Below, piece by piece: positions 1 through 5,412 of a DNA stretch of 23,827 nt. The position numbers and the translations under genes are program-made. Source of the stretch: CAKSST01 sp045535505 (lineage in GTDB: Bacteria > Bacillota > Clostridia > Oscillospirales > Acutalibacteraceae); NCBI GenBank assembly GCA_045535505.1, contig JAZSLU010000038.1:1-23827 (forward strand), given 5' to 3'. How positions within the stretch are numbered: position 1 is the stretch's first letter; each line of letters begins with the position of its first letter. The notes below the pieces were generated by a model. The model was not told the origin of the DNA and did not search any database. It saw only the letters and a list, made by a program, of their open reading frames with translations.

Positions 1-42
1 AACAAGTGAACCGAAAAGGAACAAAGTCTCGTAAGTAACCAT
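1..42 (-). CDS. Putative holin-like toxin, 5' end only (cut by window edge)
   Basis: Only the first 14 codons are in the window; the protein reads MVTYETLFLFGSLV and runs off the left edge. A strong AGGAGGGG ribosome-binding site lies 5 bases before the ATG. The hydrophobic start resembles the small putative holin-like toxins of Firmicutes (Hol_Tox type, for example MxxYExLxLMxxFGxLxVALL), which are membrane peptides often belonging to type I toxin-antitoxin systems. The roughly 100-nt structured leader and the consensus promoter behind it fit that class. The assignment rests on a short N-terminus, so it is tentative; it could also be another small membrane peptide. It probably belongs to the mobile element whose end is the tRNA-Leu fragment at 507-561. 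Confidence 0.5.
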   Translation of the reverse strand, partial: MVTYETLFLFGSLV

Positions 43-147
43 TGGCACCCCTCCTTTCATTTAGGAGGGAAAAGTGCCCCTCCTTAGTAAAGAAGGGCTA
101 ACCGCCTACCGTTATGGTAGCCTCTAAGGGTGCGAAGCACCATCCAT

Positions 148-176
148 ATTATACAATATTCGACACTCCTTGTCAA
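148..176 (-). promoter_or_regulatory. Consensus sigma-A promoter of the toxin-like gene
   Basis: On the minus strand TTGACA (171-176) and TATAAT (148-153) are separated by exactly 17 bases, a perfect consensus. Transcription would start near 141, giving a leader of about 100 nt before the ATG at 42. The leader folds into small hairpins (GGTGC/GCACC near 129-140 and CTACC/GGTAG near 106-120), as expected for a translation-controlled toxin mRNA. Confidence 0.75.
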
Positions 177-193
177 TCGCTCAAAGGGGATCA

Positions 194-216
194 AAAGCCC
201 TTGTATCAAGGGCTTT
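194..216. terminator. Bidirectional hairpin, candidate terminator
   Basis: Perfect 10-bp inverted repeat AAAGCCCTTG / CAAGGGCTTT with a 3-base loop. It lies behind the toxin promoter and shields it from plus-strand and minus-strand read-through. The U-tracts are short, so termination strength is uncertain. Confidence 0.5.
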
Positions 217-506
217 CATTAATATAAAAATACGCAACCATATCATAACTCTACATATCCAAACGAAAAATTTTTTATATTTGCAAACACTTTGAAATCC
301 GACAAGGTAAAAGGATATGTTAGAACTGTGTTCTAATGAAATGCTTCTAAAACACTTCTAAAAAATATCCGCAAAATGAGAAAACCGTGCAGACCGCACG
401 GCTAAAGGCTTTATGGCATTTTTGGTCAAAAACCCGCATAAACAAAGGGTTTTCCAGGGGACCGCAAGGGACTCAAAGGAACTTATAGGCACACCTATTT
501 ATGAAA
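217..506. other. Non-coding end of a putative integrated element
   Basis: No convincing ORF is seen on either strand. The stretch holds a perfect 7-3-7 palindrome TTAGAAC-TGT-GTTCTAA (320-336), further TTCTAA copies at 345 and 356, and a CCGTGC/GCACGG hairpin (about 385-401). Its right edge coincides with the truncated tRNA-Leu, so this is most simply the terminal, recombination-site-containing end of an element that continues to the left. Confidence 0.4.
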
Positions 507-561
507 TTCAGGTTCTAGTCGGGGCAACTCGGTGCAGGTTCGATTCCTGTTATCCGCACCA
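507..561 (+). other. 3' half of a tRNA-Leu(CAG) gene (attachment-site remnant)
   Basis: The sequence starts in the anticodon loop (TTCAGGT, anticodon CAG). It continues through the 3' anticodon stem TCTAG, a leucine-type long variable arm, a T-arm GCAGG-TTCGATT-CCTGT, the 3' acceptor strand TATCCGC, discriminator A and an encoded CCA at 559-561. Upstream bases do not pair with the anticodon stem (CTAGA is expected but TGAAA is present), and no D-arm or 5' acceptor strand exists. A 3' tRNA segment with its crossover in the anticodon loop is what tyrosine-recombinase elements leave behind as att. The intact tRNA-Leu should lie at the other end of the element, left of the window. Confidence 0.8.
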
Positions 562-570
562 AAGTATTTA

Positions 571-616
571 AACCCGAATTTGTTTGCCTGTTGGTAAAAC
601 ATTCGGGTTTTCTTAT
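571..616 (+). terminator. Rho-independent terminator after the tRNA-Leu fragment
   Basis: Inverted repeat AACCCGAAT (571-579) / ATTCGGGTT (601-609) followed by TTCTTATT. It presumably was the terminator of the intact tRNA-Leu gene before insertion. Confidence 0.7.
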
Positions 617-652
617 TAAAAAAGCAATTAAGAATAAGCGGAGAAAAACAAA

Positions 653-1060
653 ATGAAAAATAAGCAATTATGGCAAGCAGCAAAGTTTACGCTTTTTTCT
701 GTTTCTGCAGGTATCATTCAAGTAACATCCTTTGCTCTGCTTGAAATTTTTATAAAAGACTATTGGATTCCATACCTTATTTCATTGTTGCTGTCAATAA
801 TTTGGAATTTCACTTTAAACCGCCGCTACACGTTTAAATCTGCCGCCAACGTGCCCATCGCCATGGCAAAGATACTTGGTTTTTATCTTGTTTTTACTCC
901 ACTGTCCACATACATAGGCGATATTGCTGAAAAACAAGATATAAATGATTTTATAATTCTTGTCGTAACAATGCTTGCAAACTTTGTGCTTGAGTTTTTG
1001 TTTTGCAAATTTGTCGTATATAACGGAAAAGAGGATACACTAAATAACGAAAACTTATAA
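653..1060 (+). CDS. GtrA-family four-helix membrane protein
   Basis: This 135-residue protein has the size and layout of the GtrA/DPMS-associated family (PF04138): four hydrophobic helices, at roughly residues 10-32, 37-52, 70-88 and 98-120, and the family's conserved WNFTLNRRYTFK motif after helix 2. Family members act in the membrane in cell-surface glycosylation, often thought to move or present polyprenyl-linked sugars. No glycosyltransferase lies beside it here, so its partner is unknown. The ATG is preceded by GCGGAG, a moderate ribosome-binding site. It stands just outside the tRNA-Leu attachment site and is probably the first resident chromosomal gene on that side. Confidence 0.8.
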   Translation: MKNKQLWQAAKFTLFSVSAGIIQVTSFALLEIFIKDYWIPYLISLLLSIIWNFTLNRRYTFKSAANVPIAMAKILGFYLVFTPLSTYIGDIAEKQDINDFIILVVTMLANFVLEFLFCKFVVYNGKEDTLNNENL

Positions 1061-1094
1061 ATTTTTACAATTTTTTATTTTTTTATAAAAAATA

Positions 1095-1123
1095 TTGAAA
1101 ACTTAAAAGTATGGTGATATAAT
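1095..1123 (+). promoter_or_regulatory. Sigma-A promoter of the CofE-like gene
   Basis: TTGAAA (1095-1100), 17-base spacer, TATAAT (1118-1123). The leader contains a GGGTAAA/TTTACCC hairpin (1138-1157), just 10 bases before the ribosome-binding site, which may tune translation or act as a weak attenuator. Confidence 0.65.
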
Positions 1124-1181
1124 TTCATCTGTATTATGGGTAAAAATTGCTTTACCCTCATTTTAAAAGGAGTTGTTCTGT

Positions 1182-2375
1182 ATGAGTCGTGCGATAGGCA
1201 CAGTTTCTCGTGGTGTAAGAGCACCAATTATCAAAGCGGGAGATGATATTGTTGAAATAGTTACCTCTTCTGTTCTTGATGCCTCAAAAGACGCAGGCTT
1301 TGATTTTAATGACCGTGACATAGTTGCTATGACCGAAGCAATCGTTGCGAGAGCTCAAGGCAACTATGCATCTGTTGATGATATCGCCCAAGATGTTAAG
1401 GCAAAATTTGGCGGCGATACTGTCGGTGTCATATTCCCCATCTTAAGCCGCAATCGTTTTGCAATTTGTCTTCGTGGTATTGCAAAGGGTGCAAAAAAGA
1501 TCATCTTAATGCTTTCATACCCTTCTGACGAAGTTGGCAACCATCTTATATCATTAGATGCCATTGATGAAAAAGGTGTTGACCCCTTCAATGATGTTTT
1601 AACACTTGAAAAATATCGTGAACTTTTTGGCTACGAAAAACATACATTTACCGGTGTTGATTACGTTGAGTATTATGAATCACTCGTACGTGAATGCGGT
1701 GCAGAATGTGAAATTATTTTTGCTAATAATCCAAAAACCATCTTAAATTATACAAAGAACGTTCTTTGCTGTGACATTCATACAAGAGCACGTACAAAAC
1801 GCATTCTCAAAGCTGCAGGCGGTGAGATTGTTTTAGGCCTTGACGATATCTTAAACGCTCCTATTAACAATAGCGGATTTAATGAAAACTATGGTCTTTT
1901 AGGTTCAAATAAAGCAACCGAAGATACAGTCAAACTCTTCCCCCGCGAATGTCAGCCAATCGTTGATGCTATCCAGAAAAAGCTTTTTGATGCAACAGGC
2001 AAAAACATTGAGGTTATGGTTTATGGCGACGGTGCATTTAAAGACCCCGTCGGAAAAATTTGGGAACTTGCTGACCCTGTTGTTTCACCCGCTTACACAT
2101 CAGGTTTAGAAGGCACTCCTAACGAGCTTAAGCTCAAATACCTTGCCGACAACGATTTCTCTGCCCTTTCAGGTGATGAGCTTAAAGAAGCAATCAAGAG
2201 CAAAATTCAGCAAAAAGACAGCAATCTCTACGGTCAAATGGCTTCTGAGGGCACAACCCCAAGAAGACTTACCGACCTTATCGGTTCTTTGTGTGACTTA
2301 ACCTCAGGCTCAGGAGACAAAGGTACGCCAATTGTCTTTATCCAAGGATACTTTGATAACTATACAACCGAATAA
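1182..2375 (+). CDS. CofE-like F420-0:gamma-glutamyl ligase family protein
   Basis: This 397-residue protein belongs to the CofE / F420-0:gamma-glutamyl ligase family (PF01996). In archaea and actinobacteria that family adds glutamate to coenzyme F420-0 with GTP. The N-terminal SRAIGTVSRGVRAP segment, the NDRDIVAMTEAIVARAQG segment and the later DPVGKIWELADPVVSP segment fit the family. The upstream in-frame TTG at 1173 is too close to the ribosome-binding site; AAAGGAG at 1167-1172 fits the ATG at 1182. No F420 biosynthesis genes are nearby, and Clostridia generally lack F420, so the true substrate is unknown; ligation of glutamate to another cofactor or peptide is a plausible guess. It is monocistronic, between its own promoter and a strong terminator. 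Confidence 0.75.
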   Translation: MSRAIGTVSRGVRAPIIKAGDDIVEIVTSSVLDASKDAGFDFNDRDIVAMTEAIVARAQGNYASVDDIAQDVKAKFGGDTVGVIFPILSRNRFAICLRGIAKGAKKIILMLSYPSDEVGNHLISLDAIDEKGVDPFNDVLTLEKYRELFGYEKHTFTGVDYVEYYESLVRECGAECEIIFANNPKTILNYTKNVLCCDIHTRARTKRILKAAGGEIVLGLDDILNAPINNSGFNENYGLLGSNKATEDTVKLFPRECQPIVDAIQKKLFDATGKNIEVMVYGDGAFKDPVGKIWELADPVVSPAYTSGLEGTPNELKLKYLADNDFSALSGDELKEAIKSKIQQKDSNLYGQMASEGTTPRRLTDLIGSLCDLTSGSGDKGTPIVFIQGYFDNYTTE

Positions 2376-2383
2376 TTAAATTT

Positions 2384-2416
2384 AAAGCGTTGTGCCATAA
2401 GACACAACGCTTTTTT
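2384..2416 (+). terminator. Strong intrinsic terminator of the CofE-like gene
   Basis: Perfect 11-bp stem AAAGCGTTGTG / CACAACGCTTT with an 8-base loop and a run of six T. Confidence 0.85.
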
Positions 2417-2443
2417 AATAGCTAAAAATTATAGAATTTAAAA

Positions 2444-2593
2444 CTATTTGTTCTCTAAAATTTTGTTAGCTTCTTCCTGTGAAATTTCTTTCATTGTATC
2501 TCCGCAACATTTAATGCCGCAATTCTCGCAGGTGCAGTCGATTAATACCTTAACCATTGCACCGCATTTTTCGCAATATACAATCTTTTCCAT
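2444..2593 (-). CDS. 49-residue Cys-rich desulforedoxin-like metal-binding protein
   Basis: A short gene with a good GGGAGGTG ribosome-binding site. The product begins MEKIVYCEKCGAMVKVLID and holds seven cysteines at 7, 10, 20, 22, 25, 29 and 30. The YC-x2-CG start, the MVKVL strand and the CCG-x-TMKEI end parallel the iron-binding N-terminal domain of desulfoferrodoxin (desulforedoxin fold). It has an extra CTCENC insert in place of the usual glycine-rich loop. It starts 12 bases after csoR on the same strand and has no promoter of its own, so it is probably made under CsoR control. A role in binding copper or iron during metal stress is an inference; the fold assignment is by motif only. 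Confidence 0.7.
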   Translation of the reverse strand: MEKIVYCEKCGAMVKVLIDCTCENCGIKCCGDTMKEISQEEANKILENK

Positions 2594-2605
2594 GTTTTCA
2601 CCTCC

Positions 2606-2902
2606 CTATTGATTAAATCTTTTGAACAAACTGATCAGTTCATCAATCGTATCTAAATTGCCGTCTTCCAAGTCTCTCGTCACACACATATATAAATGGT
2701 TTTCTAAAATGTGCGAAGATAAACTCTTAATGGAATTCTTAACAGCGGATAGCTGAATTAATATGTCATTGCAATATGCGTCGTTTTCAACCATCTTGTT
2801 TATTCCGTTAATTTGGCCGGCTATTCGATTCAGCCTGTTGGTTATCAATTTTTTCTCATCATTACTTCTTATAGTTTTCTTGCTACAACAATTATTATCC
2901 AT
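2606..2902 (-). CDS. csoR: CsoR-family copper-sensing repressor
   Basis: A 98-residue helical protein of the CsoR/RcnR/FrmR family (PF02583). The Cu(I) triad of true CsoR proteins is present: C44 in DAYCND, H69 and C73 in NHLYMC, with the family spacing C-x24-H-x3-C. The N-terminal LITNRLNRIAGQINGI helix is the DNA-contacting part. A longer frame runs upstream, but ATG 2902 has the ribosome-binding site GGAGGGAG and sits right after the operator, so it is chosen. The family binds a palindromic operator when metal-free and releases it on binding Cu(I). Here the gene represses itself and the Cys-rich protein downstream. No CopA or CopZ is in the window; a distant copper exporter operon with the same box is expected. 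Confidence 0.9.
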   Translation of the reverse strand: MDNNCCSKKTIRSNDEKKLITNRLNRIAGQINGINKMVENDAYCNDILIQLSAVKNSIKSLSSHILENHLYMCVTRDLEDGNLDTIDELISLFKRFNQ

Positions 2903-2925
2903 ATTTCTCCCTCCAAAAATATAAT

Positions 2926-2961
2926 ATACCCTATAGGGGTATATAGTCAATAGGGGGGTAT
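2926..2961 (-). promoter_or_regulatory. CsoR operator overlapping the csoR promoter
   Basis: ATACCC-TATA-GGGGTAT (2926-2942) is a near-perfect match to the CsoR box. A second half-site AATAGGGGGGTAT lies at 2949-2961. On the minus strand TTGACT (2944-2949) and a TATATT or TATTAT -10 flank the box, so it sits in the promoter spacer and bound repressor would block RNA polymerase. Confidence 0.85.
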
Positions 2962-3008
2962 ATAAAAACAAACGGCAACAAATTAATGAGTAGCATTGTA
3001 TTAAATTC

Positions 3009-3159
3009 GTGGCGCAGCCACACACTTTCTTTTATCCATTTTCCCTTATCTTTTATCTGGAAAAGTCACACCTATATTTAGAAAAGAGTGAAAAGTGAAA
3101 AGAGAATAGTGAAATGTACAAAAAGAAAAAGCCACACAATGTGTGACTTTTCTTTTTGT
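3009..3159. repeat. Intergenic inverted repeats
   Basis: A GTGGC-GCA-GCCAC hairpin (3009-3021) is followed by a purine-rich GTGAAAAGTGAAAAG tract. A long inverted repeat (3118-3159) follows, with arms ACAAAAAGAAAAAGCCACACA and TGTGTGACTTTTCTTTTTGT that pair with one bulge and one wobble. The latter may terminate transcription from either side (csoR is divergent from the region; the membrane protein converges on it). Confidence 0.5.
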
Positions 3160-3201
3160 CTCTCGTGTCCGAAAAAGAACTGGGCAAAAACCGAGGATTT
3201 T

Positions 3202-3732
3202 CTAAAAAACTTCAATAATCGTTGACACTAATTCTCCTATTTGTAATAAACCAAATAAACCTATAATCACAATCAATATACACGATAGGATAATCATTCC
3301 TTTTTTATTTTGTGTTTTTGATTGCATAATAACATTGATAAATTCAAATATACTTTCTACAGCTAATAATATTAAAAAAAGTAATACTGGCAGCTTTTCG
3401 TTTAAAGTATCAACTAAAATATAAATATAACGTGAATCGATTTCAAAGGGTGAGACCTGAATTTCAGGCATCAAAAGCATAAAAACAGGTATTGATAAAA
3501 TTAACAATACATTGCAAATATAAAATGTTGCACCGATATATGTCATTTTATTAAAATCTGATTTAAGCCTTTTTACACTACGTTGCCAACCTACCGATTT
3601 TGGTAATAAGATTTTTGCAAATTCTTTGTTTTTTAAGACAAAATATTTTTTGGAGTTATATCTACTATCATATCCCGATATATCCCTTGCAAGTAATAAT
3701 GTTCCAACTATGATAAACAAAATCATAAACAT
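3202..3732 (-). CDS. Unknown small integral membrane protein
   Basis: A 176-residue protein of no family I recognise. It has a hydrophobic N-terminal helix (residues about 1-14, MFMILFIIVGTLLLA), a basic, tyrosine-rich cytosolic-type stretch (15-60), then three further membrane helices near 65-85, 110-130 and 148-170. The frame is open further upstream through a repeat element, but ATG 3732 follows GGCGGTGAT and is fed by a promoter at 3752-3780, so the longer version is rejected. It is monocistronic. A4/T-rich codon use is like its neighbours. Function cannot be stated. Confidence 0.6.
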   Translation of the reverse strand: MFMILFIIVGTLLLARDISGYDSRYNSKKYFVLKNKEFAKILLPKSVGWQRSVKRLKSDFNKMTYIGATFYICNVLLILSIPVFMLLMPEIQVSPFEIDSRYIYILVDTLNEKLPVLLFLILLAVESIFEFINVIMQSKTQNKKGMIILSCILIVIIGLFGLLQIGELVSTIIEVF

Positions 3733-3751
3733 ATCATCACCGCCTATGTGC

Positions 3752-3780
3752 ATTATAGCATAAAAGCGGCAAAGGGGCAA
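3752..3780 (-). promoter_or_regulatory. Promoter of the membrane protein (extended -10)
   Basis: On the minus strand TTGCCC (3775-3780), 17 bases, TATAAT (3752-3757) with a TGC extension just before the -10. The -35 ends 3 bases from the MITE-like element at 3784. Confidence 0.65.
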
Positions 3781-3783
3781 GAT

Positions 3784-3956
3784 GGAATGATGCATCGCAT
3801 TTGGCGATATGATGCATTTGCTTCGCAAATATGATGTTGCTCGTTGCTCTCGCAATGATGCGATGTTTGCCAATTGATTAGGCGAAGCCGACATCATTCA
3901 CGAAGTGAACATCATTAGCGATAGCGACATCATTTGCCGAAGGCAAACATCATTCC
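3784..3956. repeat. MITE-like element built from small triloop hairpins
   Basis: The element begins GGAATGATG and ends CATCATTCC, perfect 9-bp terminal inverted repeats. Inside are mini-hairpins with different stems but the same triloop: ATTTGC-TTC-GCAAAT (3816-3830), GGC-GAA-GCC (3881-3889), TTCAC-GAA-GTGAA (3897-3909), TTTGCC-GAA-GGCAAA (3933-3947), plus ATCGC/GCGAT (3794-3808). In the right half they are joined by the linker CATCATT at 3892, 3910, 3928 and 3948 (18-20 base period). Left-half loops read TTC and right-half loops GAA, in keeping with overall inverted symmetry. No ORF and no clear target duplication are seen. Confidence 0.7.
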
Positions 3957-3993
3957 AAAAATAAAAGCAGGTCTTTCGACTTGCTTTTATTTT

Positions 3994-3996
<3 letters not shown>
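3955..3996. terminator. Terminator of the tRNA cluster (bidirectional)
   Basis: 19-bp stem beginning CCAAAAATAAAAGC with one wobble pair; on the minus strand it closes on a cGAAAg loop and ends in a run of T. It starts directly after the CCA of tRNA-Cys and overlaps the last two bases of the MITE-like element. Confidence 0.8.
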
Positions 3997-4069
<73 letters not shown>

Positions 4070-4098
4070 TATCCATATTGAATTTGTTTTTAAAAAAT

Positions 4099-4126
4099 GG
4101 GGACACTTAAATTTTTAAGCGTCCCC
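4099..4126. terminator. Hairpin between tRNA-Gly and tRNA-Cys
   Basis: GGGGAC/GTCCCC with an inner CTTAA/TTAAG pairing. On the minus strand the stem is followed by ATTTTTTAAAAA, so it looks like an intrinsic terminator inside the tRNA operon. tRNA-Cys may thus be made at a lower level or arise by read-through and processing. Confidence 0.6.
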
Positions 4127-4128
4127 GT

Positions 4129-4204
4129 TGGAGCGGAATACGAGGCTCGAACTCGCTACCTCCACCTTGGCAAGGTGGCGCTCTACCAGATGAGCTAATT
4201 CCGC
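4129..4204 (-). tRNA. tRNA-Gly(GCC)
   Basis: 5' acceptor GCGGAAT pairs with ATTCCGC; the anticodon loop reads TTGCCAA (anticodon GCC); encoded CCA at 4129-4131. Confidence 0.95.
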
Positions 4205-4210
4205 ATTTGT

Positions 4211-4286
4211 TGGTGCCTCCGATCGGAATCGAACCAATGACACGGGGATTTTCAGTCCCCTGCTCTACCAACTGAGCTACAGAGGC
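4211..4286 (-). tRNA. tRNA-Phe(GAA)
   Basis: 5' acceptor GCCTCTG pairs with CGGAGGC; anticodon loop CTGAAAA (GAA); T-loop TTCGATT; encoded CCA at 4211-4213. Confidence 0.95.
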
Positions 4287-4289
4287 AAA

Positions 4290-4366
4290 TGGCGACCTGG
4301 ATGGGGATCGAACCCACGACCTCTAGCGTGACAGGCTAGCGTTCTAACCATCTGAACTACCAGGCC
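4290..4366 (-). tRNA. tRNA-Asp(GTC)
   Basis: 5' acceptor GGCCTGG pairs with CCAGGTC; anticodon loop CTGTCAC (GTC); encoded CCA at 4290-4292. Confidence 0.95.
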
Positions 4367-4369
4367 ATT

Positions 4370-4445
4370 TGGTGGGAACAACAGGGCTCGAACCTGTGAC
4401 CCTCTGCTTGTAAGGCAGATGCTCTCCCAGCTGAGCTATGCTCCC
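4370..4445 (-). tRNA. tRNA-Val(TAC)
   Basis: 5' acceptor GGGAGCA pairs with TGTTCCC; anticodon loop CTTACAA (TAC); encoded CCA at 4370-4372. First gene of the Val-Asp-Phe-Gly-Cys cluster, whose members are only 3 to 60 bases apart. Confidence 0.95.
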
Positions 4446-4491
4446 ACGACGCAAGCTTGATTCTTAGTAGATATCACCGGCGACAAGTGAT

Positions 4492-4520
4492 ATATTACCA
4501 CAATCGTTTTTATTTGTCAA
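4492..4520 (-). promoter_or_regulatory. Promoter of the tRNA cluster
   Basis: On the minus strand TTGACA (4515-4520), 17 bases, TAATAT (4492-4497). A TATCAC/GTGATA hairpin overlaps the start of the leader (4470-4494). The promoter lies about 20 bases past the hslO stop on the same strand. Confidence 0.75.
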
Positions 4521-4539
4521 CAATTATTTTTAAAATTTT

Positions 4540-5412
4540 TTATTTTTTTGTTAAGCCCCTAATCTGCTCACAAGAAAGGTTATAAACCTTATCGCAGAAC
4601 TGACATTTTATCTCAATATCCTTACCATCATCAGCCATATCATTCAATTCTTTTTTACCCAAACTAATAAGCGCCTTCTCTACCCTTTGCTGTGAACAAT
4701 TACATCTATATTCAACCGTAGTATCTGTTAGAACATCAAATTTAAAATCACTTAACGCTTTGCCCAGCATTTCTTCAAGTGTCAAGCCATCATTAAGCAT
4801 TTTTGAAACTGGCGGCATTTTTTCAATACTTGCCTCAAGTTTGTCAATACAAGCATCATCAGCCCCAGGCAACAGTTGAATAATATATCCACCTGCGGCT
4901 TTAACTGTAAGGTCCGCATTAACAAGCACACCCAAGGCACACACTGTGGGAATTTGTTCGCTCAACGCATAATATGAAGTTATATCCTCTGCAATCTCGC
5001 CCGAAACAAGCGGCACCGAACCAACAAAAGGTTCTCCGCTTCCGCTATCTTTAATAACGTGCAGTAAACCGTTTTTGCCAACCGCACCCGAAACGTCAAG
5101 TTTTCCAATATCATTTAGCGGCAATTCAACCAGAGGATTATTAACATAACCGCGCACGTTACCATGCGAGTCAGAAACAGCCATAACGGTACCCATAGGT
5201 CCATCGGCTGCAATTTTCAAAGTAATGCTTCCATCCTCTTTTTTAATCGCATTACCCATCATTGAAGCAGCACAAAGCAATCTGCCAAGTGCGGCAGTTG
5301 CCGTTGCAGATGTTTTATGAATTTGTTCTGCCTTCGCAACAATATCTGTGCCATCAAGTGCGACAGCCATAATTTCACCAAACTCCGTTATTCCTCTAAT
5401 AAGACGTCCCAT
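4540..5412 (-). CDS. hslO: Hsp33 redox-regulated holdase chaperone
   Basis: A full-length 290-residue Hsp33 (PF01430). In the cytosol it binds unfolding proteins under oxidative stress once its zinc centre is oxidised. The N-terminal GRLIRGITEFGEIMAVALDG and HKTSATATAALGRLL segments are typical. The redox switch near the C-terminus is intact, with C237-x-C239 and C270-x2-C273 binding zinc in the reduced state. Its ATG overlaps the stop codon of the methyltransferase gene by one base (TAATG), so the two are translationally coupled. It is the last gene of the spoIVFA-like to hslO operon. No clear stem-loop terminator follows, only a T-rich tract. Confidence 0.95.
   Translation of the reverse strand: MGRLIRGITEFGEIMAVALDGTDIVAKAEQIHKTSATATAALGRLLCAASMMGNAIKKEDGSITLKIAADGPMGTVMAVSDSHGNVRGYVNNPLVELPLNDIGKLDVSGAVGKNGLLHVIKDSGSGEPFVGSVPLVSGEIAEDITSYYALSEQIPTVCALGVLVNADLTVKAAGGYIIQLLPGADDACIDKLEASIEKMPPVSKMLNDGLTLEEMLGKALSDFKFDVLTDTTVEYRCNCSQQRVEKALISLGKKELNDMADDGKDIEIKCQFCDKVYNLSCEQIRGLTKK

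Noticed and set aside
2903..3025. N-terminal extension of CsoR
   Set aside because: It would translate through the CsoR operator and promoter. The family length of about 90-100 residues fits ATG 2902.
3733..3897. N-terminal extension of the small membrane protein
   Set aside because: It would be encoded by the MITE-like repeat and by the gene's own promoter, with no ribosome-binding site at its start.
3784..3956. CRISPR array, because of regularly spaced CATCATT repeats
   Set aside because: The repeats are 7 bases with 11-13 base spacers that are palindromic hairpins; no cas genes are present.
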